This document shows positions 1 through 8,993 of a DNA stretch of 64,000 nt, one piece after another; position 1 is the first letter of the stretch; the number at the start of each line of letters is the position of its first letter. The stretch spans positions 1 through 64,000 of the forward strand of contig CAJTXZ010000014.1 in assembly GCA_910583725.1 (NCBI GenBank), given 5' to 3'. The stretch comes from an uncultured Vampirovibrio sp. GTDB taxonomy: Bacteria; Cyanobacteriota; Vampirovibrionia; Gastranaerophilales; Gastranaerophilaceae. The translations under genes and the position numbers were made by a program. The notes beneath the pieces are model-generated. The model was not told the origin of the DNA. It did no database searches and worked only from the letters and a program-made list of their open reading frames with translations.

Positions 1-37
1 TTCCATGAAAATATAATAAACTAACCCTTGTGTACAT

Positions 38-51
38 TACCCAAACGGGTA
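38..51 (+). promoter_or_regulatory. Palindromic operator-like site TACCC-N4-GGGTA
   Basis: TACCCAAACGGGTA is an inverted repeat with 5-bp arms (7 bp counting the flanking AT pairs). It is followed at once by the -10-like TAATAT. The same layout occurs at 38345-38358 and resembles the CsoR-type boxes at 60872-60918. The regulator is inferred. The nearest plus-strand product would be a very short RNA ending at the hairpin at 102-128, or something read rightward that I cannot identify. Confidence 0.4.
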
Positions 52-87
52 ATATGTTTTTGTGGGATAGATATATGTTGGATAAAA

Positions 88-128
88 TTATTACAATAAA
101 ACAGGGCCTATTTAACCAATAAGCCCTG
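88..128 (-). terminator. Intrinsic terminator, possibly bidirectional
   Basis: CAGGGC at 102-107 pairs with GCCCTG at 123-128, with an inner TATT/AATA pairing. On the minus strand the hairpin is followed by TTTTATTG, so it can end the transcript of the gene at 196-504. On the plus strand it is followed by a T-run after about ten bases, so weak termination from the left is also possible. Confidence 0.6.
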
Positions 129-195
129 CACTCAATTTTTTAAACACACATAACCCTTATAACTTCGCATTTACAACAATGCGCTTTAAATATTC

Positions 196-504
196 TTAAA
201 GCATCACGCAGTCATTAAGATAATTAATCACCTGCATTTTTTCTTCGTATAAATATCTCACAAAGTTTAGAAATTCAGGGGTTCTGCAAGATAATGTCAC
301 CGTGATTTCAAACCCCTCGGAACAAAAGGGCTCATAATCATACACAACATAGTTGTTATATTTGCTTCTCCATTCCTTTTTTTCAACCTTGCAATGGTAT
401 TCGCCTGCAATACACTCAAGCCAGGGTATAGTTTCTTTACTAACGTTGTGAAACTCCATACAGGCAAAATTCTCATTTTCTTGAAATTTTTTCTCTATTA
501 GCAT
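196..504 (-). CDS. Hypothetical protein, 102 aa
   Basis: I do not recognise this family. The product is a soluble-looking acidic protein with several aromatic residues and cysteines and no membrane segment or signal peptide. The start is well supported: AAGGGAG lies eight bases before the ATG. It is a monocistronic gene with a terminator hairpin just downstream (102-128). The gene at 646-1041 on the same strand lies upstream, separated by about 140 AT-rich bases. No function can be proposed from the sequence. Confidence 0.7.
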   Translation of the reverse strand: MLIEKKFQENENFACMEFHNVSKETIPWLECIAGEYHCKVEKKEWRSKYNNYVVYDYEPFCSEGFEITVTLSCRTPEFLNFVRYLYEEKMQVINYLNDCVML

Positions 505-645
505 AAAGACACTCCCTTAAAATGTTTGTCTTAATAAAAGTTTATAAACTTTCACAAGATAAAAAAATGTCTAAAAGGATAATTTAATCTGTTATACTAA
601 AAGACAATTTAATTTTAATAATTCTGCTAATGTTTTTTAATGTGC

Positions 646-1041
646 CTATATTTTAGCTAAAAGTTTCTTAATCACGCTAAAAGGTATAAGTTTTCGTACA
701 TTGCACCACTTTAGACCCTGTTTTTGCAAGAAACCCTTTGTAAAACAAGTCTTTAAATTCATTGATTTTATAAGAAGCACAAAATTTATAATATCCAAAA
801 CTAGAACAACACCCTGTTTTAGATTATCAATATCAATTTTTTTAATTTTATCAAAATTTTCATTAAAAGTTTGAAGCTTCATTTTAACATTTTTAATCGA
901 GGTCAAAAGATTTTCTGCTTCTATATTAATTTCCCAAAGCAGGCATTTTACCTTATGTTCCAGATACATAAGCGCAAAAATAATTATTATTGCAAGTATT
1001 GTTTCAAATATAATTATTAAAATGTAGCCAAATTCTATCAT
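646..1041 (-). CDS. Hypothetical single-pass membrane protein, 131 aa
   Basis: The N-terminus (residues about 5-27) is a strongly hydrophobic Ile/Leu-rich helix. A charged, probably coiled-coil segment follows (about 30-75), then a second moderately hydrophobic stretch near 80-95 and a basic C-terminus. The architecture resembles small envelope proteins of the DUF948 kind, but I see no diagnostic motif. There is no Shine-Dalgarno sequence. Instead TATAAT lies exactly six bases upstream of the ATG on the minus strand (1048-1053), which suggests a leaderless transcript. The gene is divergent from murT, with a 43-bp gap between starts. Confidence 0.6.
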   Translation of the reverse strand: MIEFGYILIIIFETILAIIIIFALMYLEHKVKCLLWEINIEAENLLTSIKNVKMKLQTFNENFDKIKKIDIDNLKQGVVLVLDIINFVLLIKSMNLKTCFTKGFLQKQGLKWCNVRKLIPFSVIKKLLAKI

Positions 1042-1084
1042 TCATGTATTATAATTTATTATAGATAAGTATTCTATACATAAG

Positions 1085-2476
1085 GTGGATTATTTTACAA
1101 TCGTGTCAAATTTTAACAAAGCCTTAAAAAATACACAAAATGTATATTCACTTCTGAAAAAGTTTAACTTTGAAGGCACAAGCTTTCCTGGAAAACTCCT
1201 TAGAAAGAATTACAAAAATTTTCTCTCTGACGCACAGGATTACGCCGTGTCAGACAAATTTGCCATAACAGGAACAAACGGAAAAACTACAACCGCAGGC
1301 ATTTTGGCGCAAATTCTAAAAGAAGCGGAACATTCTGTCATTCATAATGAACTTGGAGCAAATATGCCAAACGGCATAACAACAGCAATAGCACTGGGGC
1401 TTTATAAGGTTTTAAAAGATAATCCGGTGCAAAGGGTTGATAATTATGTCATAGAATGTGATGAAGCCTATCTTGAAACGCTTTTTAAGGAGATGAAGTT
1501 TGATTATCTGCTTGTGACAAACCTCTTTCGAGATCAGCTTGACCGCTATGGCGAACTAAACATTACAAAGAAAAAAATTCAAAACGGCATAGAGCAAAAT
1601 GAAGATATAACGCTGATTTTGAACGCTGATGACCCCACATTATCAGACATAGATTCAAAATTAACAACAAAGCCAAGAAAAAAAATATACTATGGTATTG
1701 AAAATGTGCAGTTTTCAGGCTATGACAAAAATTCAAACAGCCCGTCAGAAATTGTACACTGTTCAAAATGCGCCCTGCCGTTAAAATACGACAAAACCTT
1801 TTATTCTCAATTAGGCAAATGGTATTGCAGGTGCGGCCATATTCGCCCGCAGCCTGATATCAGAGCAGATGTAAAAATGTTCAGCGACCATTTCTTTTTG
1901 TATGTCACATACAATAACAGGTTTTATAATTTTAAAGTAAACCTTACAGGCCTGTACAATGCCTATAATACGCTTGCAGCAATAGCCTGCGCCCTTGTAA
2001 ACGGAGTTGAAAGAAGGTTTATAGACAAGGCTCTTGAAAATTACAAACCGGCCTTTGGCAGAAATGAAAACATTTATCTTAATAAAAAACCTGCAACGGT
2101 TTATTTAATTAAAAACCCCGTGGGCGCAAGCGAAGTTTTAAGAGGCTTAAAACACATACAGGACGCCCATATTTTAATTTCCATCAATGACAATTACGCT
2201 GATGGCAGGGATGTTAGCTGGCTTTGGGATTCAGATTTTGAAAGCCTAAAAGATTTTAGCGGCAATTTTTATTTGACAGGCTCAAGGTCTGATGATATGG
2301 CATTAAGGCTAAAATACGCAGGCTGCGATACAAGCCAGATAATTATTGATGAAAACATTAAAAGGTCATTAAATGAAGCAGTTGATAAATTAAGACCAGG
2401 CGAAAGGCTTATTATACTAGCCACCTATACCTCACTATTAACACTCACAAAATTATTCAAAAAAATGCAGAAATGA
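1085..2476 (+). CDS. murT: MurT, lipid II isoglutaminyl synthase ligase subunit
   Basis: This Mur-ligase-type ATPase activates the D-glutamate alpha-carboxyl of lipid II. Its usual partner GatD supplies ammonia, so together they amidate peptidoglycan to D-isoglutamine. Seen: the P-loop GTNGKTTT near residue 63; a four-cysteine zinc ribbon (Cys226, 229, 248, 250) that separates MurT from other Mur ligases; NPVGASEVL near 344; and the C-terminal DUF1727 motif DNYADGRDVSW near 369, which carries the conserved catalytic aspartate. The length (463 aa) is normal. The start is uncertain: GTG at 1085 has almost no spacer, while GTG at 1103 lies 13 bases after AAGGTGGA. No gatD follows, which is unusual because the two are normally an operon. 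Confidence 0.93.
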   Translation: MDYFTIVSNFNKALKNTQNVYSLLKKFNFEGTSFPGKLLRKNYKNFLSDAQDYAVSDKFAITGTNGKTTTAGILAQILKEAEHSVIHNELGANMPNGITTAIALGLYKVLKDNPVQRVDNYVIECDEAYLETLFKEMKFDYLLVTNLFRDQLDRYGELNITKKKIQNGIEQNEDITLILNADDPTLSDIDSKLTTKPRKKIYYGIENVQFSGYDKNSNSPSEIVHCSKCALPLKYDKTFYSQLGKWYCRCGHIRPQPDIRADVKMFSDHFFLYVTYNNRFYNFKVNLTGLYNAYNTLAAIACALVNGVERRFIDKALENYKPAFGRNENIYLNKKPATVYLIKNPVGASEVLRGLKHIQDAHILISINDNYADGRDVSWLWDSDFESLKDFSGNFYLTGSRSDDMALRLKYAGCDTSQIIIDENIKRSLNEAVDKLRPGERLIILATYTSLLTLTKLFKKMQK

Positions 2477-2623
2477 TTTTTTATTCAATGTCCTCCCAAA
2501 CCCGCCTCCTTTTGCTAAAACTCTGTGATTTCATACAAAATGTCCGGTTTCCCACAGAGTCTGCACAGTGCAATTAAAAAGCCATAGAATAAGCACCCGC
2601 ACTCCGCATTCTAATGTGCAGCC

Positions 2624-2649
2624 GTCATCCTGAACTTGTTTCAGGATCT
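2624..2649 (+). repeat. 26-bp dispersed repeat, left inverted copy
   Basis: GTCATCCTGAACTTGTTTCA and the following GGATCT form a copy of a repeat containing its own small hairpin (CCTGAA...TTCAGG). The exact reverse complement lies at 2775-2800. Similar sequences are known to me as abundant intergenic repeats in several bacterial genomes. A diverged fragment lies inside the prepilin-like gene at 6325-6340. Confidence 0.75.
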
Positions 2650-2774
2650 TTCGTATTTGAAACTATAATACCACATTTAGAAGTGGTAATTTGCATGAAA
2701 TTAAACATTTTGCGGAGTGCAGTTTACCGTTTTAGTAAAGGTATTTATAATAAATTTGAGATTTAAATTTTATT

Positions 2775-2800
2775 AGATCCTGAAACAAGTTCAGGATGAC
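2775..2800 (-). repeat. 26-bp dispersed repeat, right inverted copy
   Basis: This is the perfect reverse complement of 2624-2649, spaced by 125 bp. The pair can form a long stem, consistent with a palindromic miniature mobile or REP-like element inserted downstream of murT. Confidence 0.75.
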
Positions 2801-3205
2801 GTGCTCATTGCAGGGCATTCAGTGTCTGCTAGAATAACTCCGCAGAAAGAAATCAAACAGAGGTAAATTCTGGGTAACGTGTTAATTACAGACATTAAGC
2901 ATTAGTCAGCATAACACTTAGAAAAGCAGTAAACAAGTCAGGTTCAGAATAACACTTCAGCCACAATACCTGCCGGCAAACTATACACCCACAGACGCCC
3001 CGGACACAAACGAACACCCCAATAACAATAAATTTACTCAAAATCAGATTTTCACACAAAAAAGGCAAGTTCAGCTGCACACACCACTAACTATTAAAAC
3101 ACGCAAGCCCAAATTTCCCAAAACCTGCACATAATGCGCAACTATTTCCAGCAGGCTAAATCTTTGCACCGGCTTCTTGATTGAACAACAAAAATAATTT
3201 AAGAT

Positions 3206-3250
3206 AAAAAAAGGGATACCCGCAATGAATGAAAAGGTAACGAATATCCC
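3206..3250 (-). terminator. Terminator of the first glycine-rich prepilin gene
   Basis: On the minus strand GGGATA (3250-3245) pairs with TATCCC (3218-3213), followed by seven T residues. It lies about 230 bases after the stop codon at 3478. The loop contains a GTTACCTTTT stretch similar to the loop of the terminator downstream of the paralogue (12675-12714). Confidence 0.65.
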
Positions 3251-3477
3251 AAAGTAAGTTGTTTATCAAAATTTTTAAGCCAATGATTTTTGGTGTTTTG
3301 GCTTGTGCATTTTTAAAATATTTTTGCAAAATATTTTTGCTGCACCGGACTATTTTCCTTCTAACTGCAAGCTTTTAGCCTGAAAAGCCCGAATCAAACA
3401 GGCTTTCCTTTTAGCCAAAATAGAGAATTATCAATGTTTTCAAAGTATGAGCTAAAACCATTGGCAAACAAGGCTTT

Positions 3478-6400
3478 TCACTTTGTCACATACCATTCGA
3501 GAATTATCTTGCCATTACTGCCGTTTCCACCCCTTGAAGGATTTGCCGTGACAGAACCGGTGCTCGTTTCGCCGATGTCTCTAAGGCCGGCACCCCCTCC
3601 ACCTGCACCAATGGATTCGCCAATCGTTTCACCGTCGCTTGTTGTGCCAGCTACACCACCGCCACCACCAGTGCCTGACACCACCTTCTTTACCTCATTT
3701 CCAGCTTTATCAATCACAGTGTAGGTATATCCCTTAAAATCAGCACCTTTGCCGCCGGCATTCCCTTCTGCAATATTGCCGGCTGTGCCTTTTGTACAGT
3801 ATTTTATACTGTTTATATTGACACTCGAATTTGCGGCCGTTTTACAAATATTTGATACACTTCCGCCAACCCCGTTCAAAATAACGCTTTTACCGTTCAC
3901 TGTGCCTGTTGTGGGAAAACCTCCGCCAAGTCCGCCGCCTGCTGTCATTTGTTTATTTGTACCGTAGGCAAATATAGTATCTCCACCCTTTGTGCCGTTA
4001 AGCCTGTTTCTGTCAGCCGCATTTGCCGATGAAGCATAAGAACCGTTTCCGCCATTGCCGCCCTTTCCTATCCTTATCTTTATTAATTCGTTGCTTTTTA
4101 CGCTTAAATTGTATGTAAATATGTTACCGCTTGCACCACCGCCTCCTGCGCCTGTTTCAGCCAACTTGTATATTTTATTTGCAGCGTCCCAATATTTATT
4201 CCAGCTAATCCTTGCATAGCCTCCGGAGCCTGCACCGCCATTGCCAAATGAAAAACCTCCGCCGCCGCCGCACCCAAAGCCTGTGGCATTACCGCCATTT
4301 GGTGAATCTTCCGTGCCGCCCTTCCCTGGTGTACACGTGCCGGTAAATGGTGTTGTCACAGTACCGCCATCCCCGCCTGTTGATTTTGCAGGGAAATCAA
4401 TCTTGCCTTCCTGCGTCCCGTTATTGGCAGTTTTACCCCAGGTGCCTGTAAAGCCCTTGACTGTTATGGCACTAGGTATTGCATTAGGGTTGCCATTATT
4501 TGCACCACCGCCTTTGCCATAATACGGGCTGCCTTCATATACTCTGCCGTCATTAGAACCAGATATAGGGCCACAATCATGACCTTCCCTATTGCATGTT
4601 CCAAGCAGGGCTTTGCCGTTGCTTTTTCTTATTAATCTTGTTACGCCGTTTCCAGCTTCTGCTGTATTATAGCTTGAATCTTCACCGATTTGCGGTTGTC
4701 TAACATTGCCGTTGCTTTCTATAGCGCCGGCAAGGCCGCCTTTACCACCTCTTCCTATTTTTACCGTTATCTGCTCATCAGGAATAACAGACACCTTTTG
4801 AATTGGAACAGTTGTTCCTGCGCCCCCGCCGCCACCTCCCGCACCGTAAGTAAGCCAGGCAATACGCATTGCGCCATCCTGCCCGGGATTATTATACGCA
4901 CCACCTAAACATCTGCCCGGAAAAACAGTTGGATCATAAGTATCGCTAACTCTGGCATTTTCAAAATGCGTACTTCCGCCATAATGCCAACCGCCATTGC
5001 CGCCATTGCCGCCCGTGAAAGATCCGCCATTTTGTCCTGATGGGGCTCCATGACCCCCAGCTCCGCCAGTACCCGCAACCGTTTCAAAAGTGCCATGCGC
5101 TCCGCCACCGCCACCTCCGCCTCCGGTCCAGCCACCTCCGCCACCTCCGCCTCCTCCACGTTCAGACCCACCTCCGCCACCGCCGCCAGCAAAACCAATT
5201 GTGTGTTCAACAGCATAATCACCTATATTTGTAGCGCCACCGCCACCACCCCCGCCGGTGCAGCCATGTCCTTGCATATGTGTTGTCCCTCCTCCTCCAC
5301 CGCCATAACCATTATGCCAGCTGCCGCCCATGCCCGGTGAAGCACAGCCGGTTGTTGTGATTGTCGGGCCCGTTCCGCCCTGTGAAACACCATCAGGATT
5401 TCGATTTAGCATAGTACAGGTATGATTATTATATACAGCACCGCCATTTCCGGCATGGGCACCATAATAACCCGGATTCCAAGCGCCTCCTCCGCCGCCG
5501 CCATACGCATACCCTTCTTGTGAAGGAGCTGTAGCATTGTTTAACACACCACACGCTAACGCGGCACCCCTTCCGCCGCCCGTGCCAACCGTAATCATAA
5601 GACTTGTACGTGTAGCCTCCACAAAAAGAGGTTTATTATAGCCAATGCCGCCATTACCCCCTGCTCCGCCAGCACTACATCCTCCGCCGCCTCCACCGCC
5701 TCCACCTCCGCAGCCGGAAACCAATACATATTTACCCCTCATAATTTCAGGTGTATCCCACCATTGCTGATACCCCGGTTCAAAATCCTTACTCGTCAAT
5801 GGTTGTGCTCCGGCTCCGCCGCCGGCACCGCCTGATATTAATGTGGCTTCTATTTCATTTACCGCAGCAGGCACTGTGAAAGTATTTGCACTACCAACAG
5901 TCGTAAATTCAGTATAGCCGGCCGTTGGTGCTGCACCGCCTCCTCCGCCTGCCCCTATAAGGGTTACTTTCATCATGCCCGAATATCCACCCGGCACCTC
6001 AAATTCCCCTTCACAATATTGGCTGCCGTCAGTATCTGTCTTTATATCAGAACAATCATCCGAACCGAATTCTATTTCATAAGTTTTCTTAACAGAAGCA
6101 GGCGAGCCCATACTGCCTGTTACATTAATGTTCTCATTGAATTTCTTTGTCATAACAGGTGCCAGCGCCACCATTAAAAGTGACGCCACCAAAAGTGCCA
6201 TAAGCATTTCAACCAATGAAAAAGCTGGCCTTTTTATTCTATGATTACCCTGTACGCTAAACAGATCCTGTGGAAAACCAGACATTTTGCACGAAAACAG
6301 AAGTTTTCGGCAAAAGTAGTCAAACGAGTTCAGCATGACGGGTGGACGCGGGGATGAGGGATATGGGTGGTTTAATAATAAAACTCCAAAGGCTTTTCTT

Positions 6401-6483
6401 AAACAAAACCCCGAAAAATACCTGAAATTAAGGTATTTCAAAGCATGCGAATGCTTTAATAAGCACAACAAATTTTCTTTCAT
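3478..6483 (-). CDS. Giant glycine-rich prepilin-like protein (paralogue 1)
   Basis: This 1001-residue protein has a type IV prepilin signature: A87^FSLVEMLMALLVASLLM, with Glu at position +5 of the predicted mature protein and a hydrophobic helix. It would be cut and methylated by PilD-type peptidase and held in the inner membrane or built into a fibre. After the helix come hundreds of residues dominated by Gly-rich runs (GGGGGG, GGAGG) with scattered Cys and aromatic residues. There is no C-terminal pilin disulfide loop that I can recognise. Typical pilins have 120-200 residues, so this is five-fold larger. The 87-residue leader is very long; the shared MKExLLC start in the paralogue supports the chosen ATG, preceded by AAAAAAGGT. 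Part of the leader (residues about 48-53) comes from a dispersed repeat. Confidence 0.8.
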   Translation of the reverse strand: MKENLLCLLKHSHALKYLNFRYFSGFCLRKAFGVLLLNHPYPSSPRPPVMLNSFDYFCRKLLFSCKMSGFPQDLFSVQGNHRIKRPAFSLVEMLMALLVASLLMVALAPVMTKKFNENINVTGSMGSPASVKKTYEIEFGSDDCSDIKTDTDGSQYCEGEFEVPGGYSGMMKVTLIGAGGGGGAAPTAGYTEFTTVGSANTFTVPAAVNEIEATLISGGAGGGAGAQPLTSKDFEPGYQQWWDTPEIMRGKYVLVSGCGGGGGGGGGGCSAGGAGGNGGIGYNKPLFVEATRTSLMITVGTGGGRGAALACGVLNNATAPSQEGYAYGGGGGGAWNPGYYGAHAGNGGAVYNNHTCTMLNRNPDGVSQGGTGPTITTTGCASPGMGGSWHNGYGGGGGGTTHMQGHGCTGGGGGGGATNIGDYAVEHTIGFAGGGGGGGSERGGGGGGGGGWTGGGGGGGGAHGTFETVAGTGGAGGHGAPSGQNGGSFTGGNGGNGGWHYGGSTHFENARVSDTYDPTVFPGRCLGGAYNNPGQDGAMRIAWLTYGAGGGGGGAGTTVPIQKVSVIPDEQITVKIGRGGKGGLAGAIESNGNVRQPQIGEDSSYNTAEAGNGVTRLIRKSNGKALLGTCNREGHDCGPISGSNDGRVYEGSPYYGKGGGANNGNPNAIPSAITVKGFTGTWGKTANNGTQEGKIDFPAKSTGGDGGTVTTPFTGTCTPGKGGTEDSPNGGNATGFGCGGGGGFSFGNGGAGSGGYARISWNKYWDAANKIYKLAETGAGGGGASGNIFTYNLSVKSNELIKIRIGKGGNGGNGSYASSANAADRNRLNGTKGGDTIFAYGTNKQMTAGGGLGGGFPTTGTVNGKSVILNGVGGSVSNICKTAANSSVNINSIKYCTKGTAGNIAEGNAGGKGADFKGYTYTVIDKAGNEVKKVVSGTGGGGGVAGTTSDGETIGESIGAGGGGAGLRDIGETSTGSVTANPSRGGNGSNGKIILEWYVTK
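6325..6340 (+). repeat. Diverged copy of the dispersed repeat inside a coding region
   Basis: CGAGTTCAGCATGACG matches CAAGTTCAGGATGACG of the repeat at 2775-2800 at 14 of 16 positions. It lies in the leader-coding part of the glycine-rich prepilin gene and encodes the VMLNS segment. Confidence 0.5.
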
Positions 6484-6547
6484 TTTTGTAACCTTTTTTA
6501 CGATAAAACAATTTCAAAATTTTAGATAAAACAATTTCTTGTCTTTG

Positions 6548-6560
6548 AATATAACATATT
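6548..6560 (-). promoter_or_regulatory. Shared extended -10 promoter of prepilin paralogue 1
   Basis: The minus strand reads AATATGTTATATT, containing the extended -10 TGTTATATT. Exactly the same 13 bases occur upstream of paralogue 2 (15804-15816). A second shared block, TTTACGATAAA, lies nearer the start codons. No clear -35 is visible, as expected for an extended -10 promoter. Confidence 0.5.
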
Positions 6561-6580
6561 ATGCATTCAGATTCAACAAT

Positions 6581-8833
6581 TTATCTTGTCAGGCTCAAAA
6601 GAATATCCTGCGGATAAACTTCATTTAATATGCCGTTTGTGGCTGCTATAATGCAAAACTCAATGGTTTCACCAGAGTTTACCCCTAAATCCTCAAAAGA
6701 AATTGCAACCTCTATTGTGTCTTTATACGCATGGTTTACCTTTTTTAACAATTGGGAAATCCACAATCCGCCAAAGGTTGATTTAGCAAGGCCCAAAGGC
6801 ATCATTTCATTCTCATTAAATGAAAATTTTATTTCATGAGTAAATTGATTTTCAATAATCGGAAAAATATTTTCATTCTTGCTAATGGTCCTCACGGGGC
6901 TTAAAATGTTCTGAGACTCATTTCTAAAATACAAAAATATTTGGTTTCTTAAGAAATGTTTCGTATTTGTAATATTTTTCTTATTTATCTCAAATTTAAA
7001 GTAGATATTTGTATCATCATTTCCGTAATAAATACCCTTAATCGCCTTCCCTACAGAAAAAGTGGGGCTATCAGGCAAGAAAATATACCCGGCATCTGCC
7101 CAGTTATCAATATTTTCGTTAAAAGAACCGTCAATTACAGGTGTAATACAGTTTTTAGGCTCCCTTACAGGTTTCCCGACAACAGAAATTAACGGTATAT
7201 CAAGGTAATTAGGATGAGGCTCTCCCAGCACTTTGTAAACATTTTTTAAGTGTGCTCTGAATAAATAGTCAAAAATATGGTCATTTCCGGATTCATTAGG
7301 CTCTCCATACCACCAAAACCAGTCTGAGCCCTCCGCTATAAATATTTCCTGCTTTGCTTTTTCAATTATTTCCTCTGCAGCCTTTTTTGCCTTGGAATTT
7401 TTCGCATTATTTAAAAGTTTTGTTTTAGCTTCTTCAAGCGTATTTCTTGTTTCATTCAAATAAAGCCAGGCAACATTTTTTGTGGGCTCGCCTATCCATA
7501 AATCGAAATTTCTGTTTATCCAGCTTCCGGAAGCTAAATTTTTAAGCTCTGTTGGTTCTGATTTTTCCAAAAATTCGCTAACAAGAACTGTTTCAAGGCT
7601 TGAATCGTTTTCAATTAATGAATAGAGTGTATTTAAGAACACGTCGCCGTCATTTTCATAGCTCTCCCAACAGTTTTCGCCATCCATCGCAATTGTTAAC
7701 AAATGTTCTTCCTTTGGAGAATTTTCAAGCTTGTTTTGAATTGTCTTAATTTTTTCATAAAAATCATTTGCTGCAATTTCGCCCTCATAGTTGCCGTAGC
7801 CAAACCCTACAAGGTTTGCAAAAAAAGAATCCGCAAAGATTATGTTTGTTTTTGAGCCGTCATTTAATTTATAGTTTGAGCATAAATCATACGGATCTTC
7901 AAGGTTTCCTTCAAAATCTCTTGTAAACTCTTTGTGGATAGAATTTGCAAGTATTCCTTCATCCGCAACGGTCCATTTTATGCCAAGCTTTGACAATAAA
8001 TCAACCGCTTTTTGGCTTATACACTGCTCTGGAAGCCACATGCCCTTTGGCCTTTTCCCAAAAAAGCTCTCGCATTTATCAAGGCTGTTTTTAGCCTGTT
8101 CATAAGCATCTTCCGCCATTAAAGAACACTGCTCCGGAAGATTTTCACAATATTGGTATTTATCTTCCCTTATATCAAGTAATAAGGGTAAAACCGGATG
8201 ATAGAAAGGATTTGTTGAAATTTCAATCCTGTTTTGTTTTTGGAATTTTTTATATAAATCAGGTATTTTCTTAAATATTTCAAGCTGAATATTAAAAATT
8301 TCGCGTCTGTCTTCAAGTGTATAATTTTTTTCCTTTTCAAACAGAGATTTTAATTTTGGGAATAATTCTACAAATTTTCTATCTATCCAGCATAAGGTAA
8401 AATTTGCCATAATATCAGCATATTCCTGGGCTGAAAATGCGTCCGTGCTTATGTTTTCTCTTGAATATCTTTTATTGTAAAGGCTTGCATAATATGGCCT
8501 TTTTAGAATCATGTTTGTATAATTTGCATCAAAAAAATGCTGCAAAATAAAATTTTTATCTTCATTGTTTAGTGCATCAATATCGCTGATTAAAAGCCTG
8601 GAGTGTACATCATGCGCACCTTTTAGATATCTTTCAACTGATTCAATCAAAATTGGTGAAATATTAAAATTCAGGCGTATATTTTTAAAACCTTCAATAC
8701 GCCAAAGCATATCATAATAATCTTTTGTAACATGAAGCCTTACCCAGGGCATCAAAAAATCTTCTGAATAATTTTCCTGATACACGGGCTGGTGAAAATG
8801 CCAGATAAATGCTATATTTAATTTTTTTACCAT
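6581..8833 (-). CDS. Glycoside hydrolase family 57 protein (amylase/amylopullulanase type)
   Basis: GH57 enzymes hydrolyse or rearrange alpha-glucans such as glycogen and starch with a retaining mechanism. Seen: motif 1 WHFHQP (residues 11-16), motif 3 MWLPEQC with the predicted nucleophile Glu269, motif 4 IAMDGENCW with the predicted acid/base Asp384, and a late WFWWYGE motif followed by FRAHLKNVY. The C-terminal about 200 residues look like a beta-sandwich accessory domain. I start at the ATG at 8833, preceded by TAGGAAA five to six bases upstream. An in-frame upstream extension of 20 residues has no ribosome site. There is no signal peptide, so the enzyme is probably cytoplasmic and acts on storage glucan. 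Substrate specificity cannot be read from the sequence. Confidence 0.9.
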   Translation of the reverse strand: MVKKLNIAFIWHFHQPVYQENYSEDFLMPWVRLHVTKDYYDMLWRIEGFKNIRLNFNISPILIESVERYLKGAHDVHSRLLISDIDALNNEDKNFILQHFFDANYTNMILKRPYYASLYNKRYSRENISTDAFSAQEYADIMANFTLCWIDRKFVELFPKLKSLFEKEKNYTLEDRREIFNIQLEIFKKIPDLYKKFQKQNRIEISTNPFYHPVLPLLLDIREDKYQYCENLPEQCSLMAEDAYEQAKNSLDKCESFFGKRPKGMWLPEQCISQKAVDLLSKLGIKWTVADEGILANSIHKEFTRDFEGNLEDPYDLCSNYKLNDGSKTNIIFADSFFANLVGFGYGNYEGEIAANDFYEKIKTIQNKLENSPKEEHLLTIAMDGENCWESYENDGDVFLNTLYSLIENDSSLETVLVSEFLEKSEPTELKNLASGSWINRNFDLWIGEPTKNVAWLYLNETRNTLEEAKTKLLNNAKNSKAKKAAEEIIEKAKQEIFIAEGSDWFWWYGEPNESGNDHIFDYLFRAHLKNVYKVLGEPHPNYLDIPLISVVGKPVREPKNCITPVIDGSFNENIDNWADAGYIFLPDSPTFSVGKAIKGIYYGNDDTNIYFKFEINKKNITNTKHFLRNQIFLYFRNESQNILSPVRTISKNENIFPIIENQFTHEIKFSFNENEMMPLGLAKSTFGGLWISQLLKKVNHAYKDTIEVAISFEDLGVNSGETIEFCIIAATNGILNEVYPQDILLSLTR

Positions 8834-8993
8834 ACTATTTCCTAGCGCTATTATAGCATGGTTTTGTTGTTTTTGGATAAAAATCAACTTCAAAGCCGGG
8901 GTTATGGTTATTATCTAATACAAGATCAGCCTCGTGATATCTTAAAAACAAGGCTGATTGAATAGTTTTATAATTCTTATGTGGCTTAATTTA

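Larger units (their letters stand above)
2477..3205. other. Non-coding interval with an inverted repeat element
   Basis: I find no credible gene between murT and the terminator of the next minus-strand gene. The interval contains a pair of 26-bp inverted copies (2624-2649 and 2775-2800). It also has a second, outer-inner pairing: ACTCCGCA at 2601-2608 against TGCGGAGT at 2713-2720. This would fold the region into a large hairpin, as a miniature repeat element would. A 61-codon minus-strand ORF at 2895-3080 is low in support. Confidence 0.5.

Noticed and set aside
54..122. 22-codon plus-strand frame after the palindrome at the left edge
   Set aside because: It runs into the terminator hairpin and has no ribosome site.
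2895..3080. 61-codon minus-strand frame between murT and the prepilin gene
   Set aside because: Low-complexity composition, no ribosome site, no recognisable domain.
3434..5340. Proline-rich and alanine/histidine-rich plus-strand reading frames opposite the first glycine-rich prepilin gene (also 13089-15580 opposite the second)
   Set aside because: They are antisense shadows of GGN/GCN-rich codons: glycine codons read as proline or alanine on the other strand. None has a ribosome site or domain.
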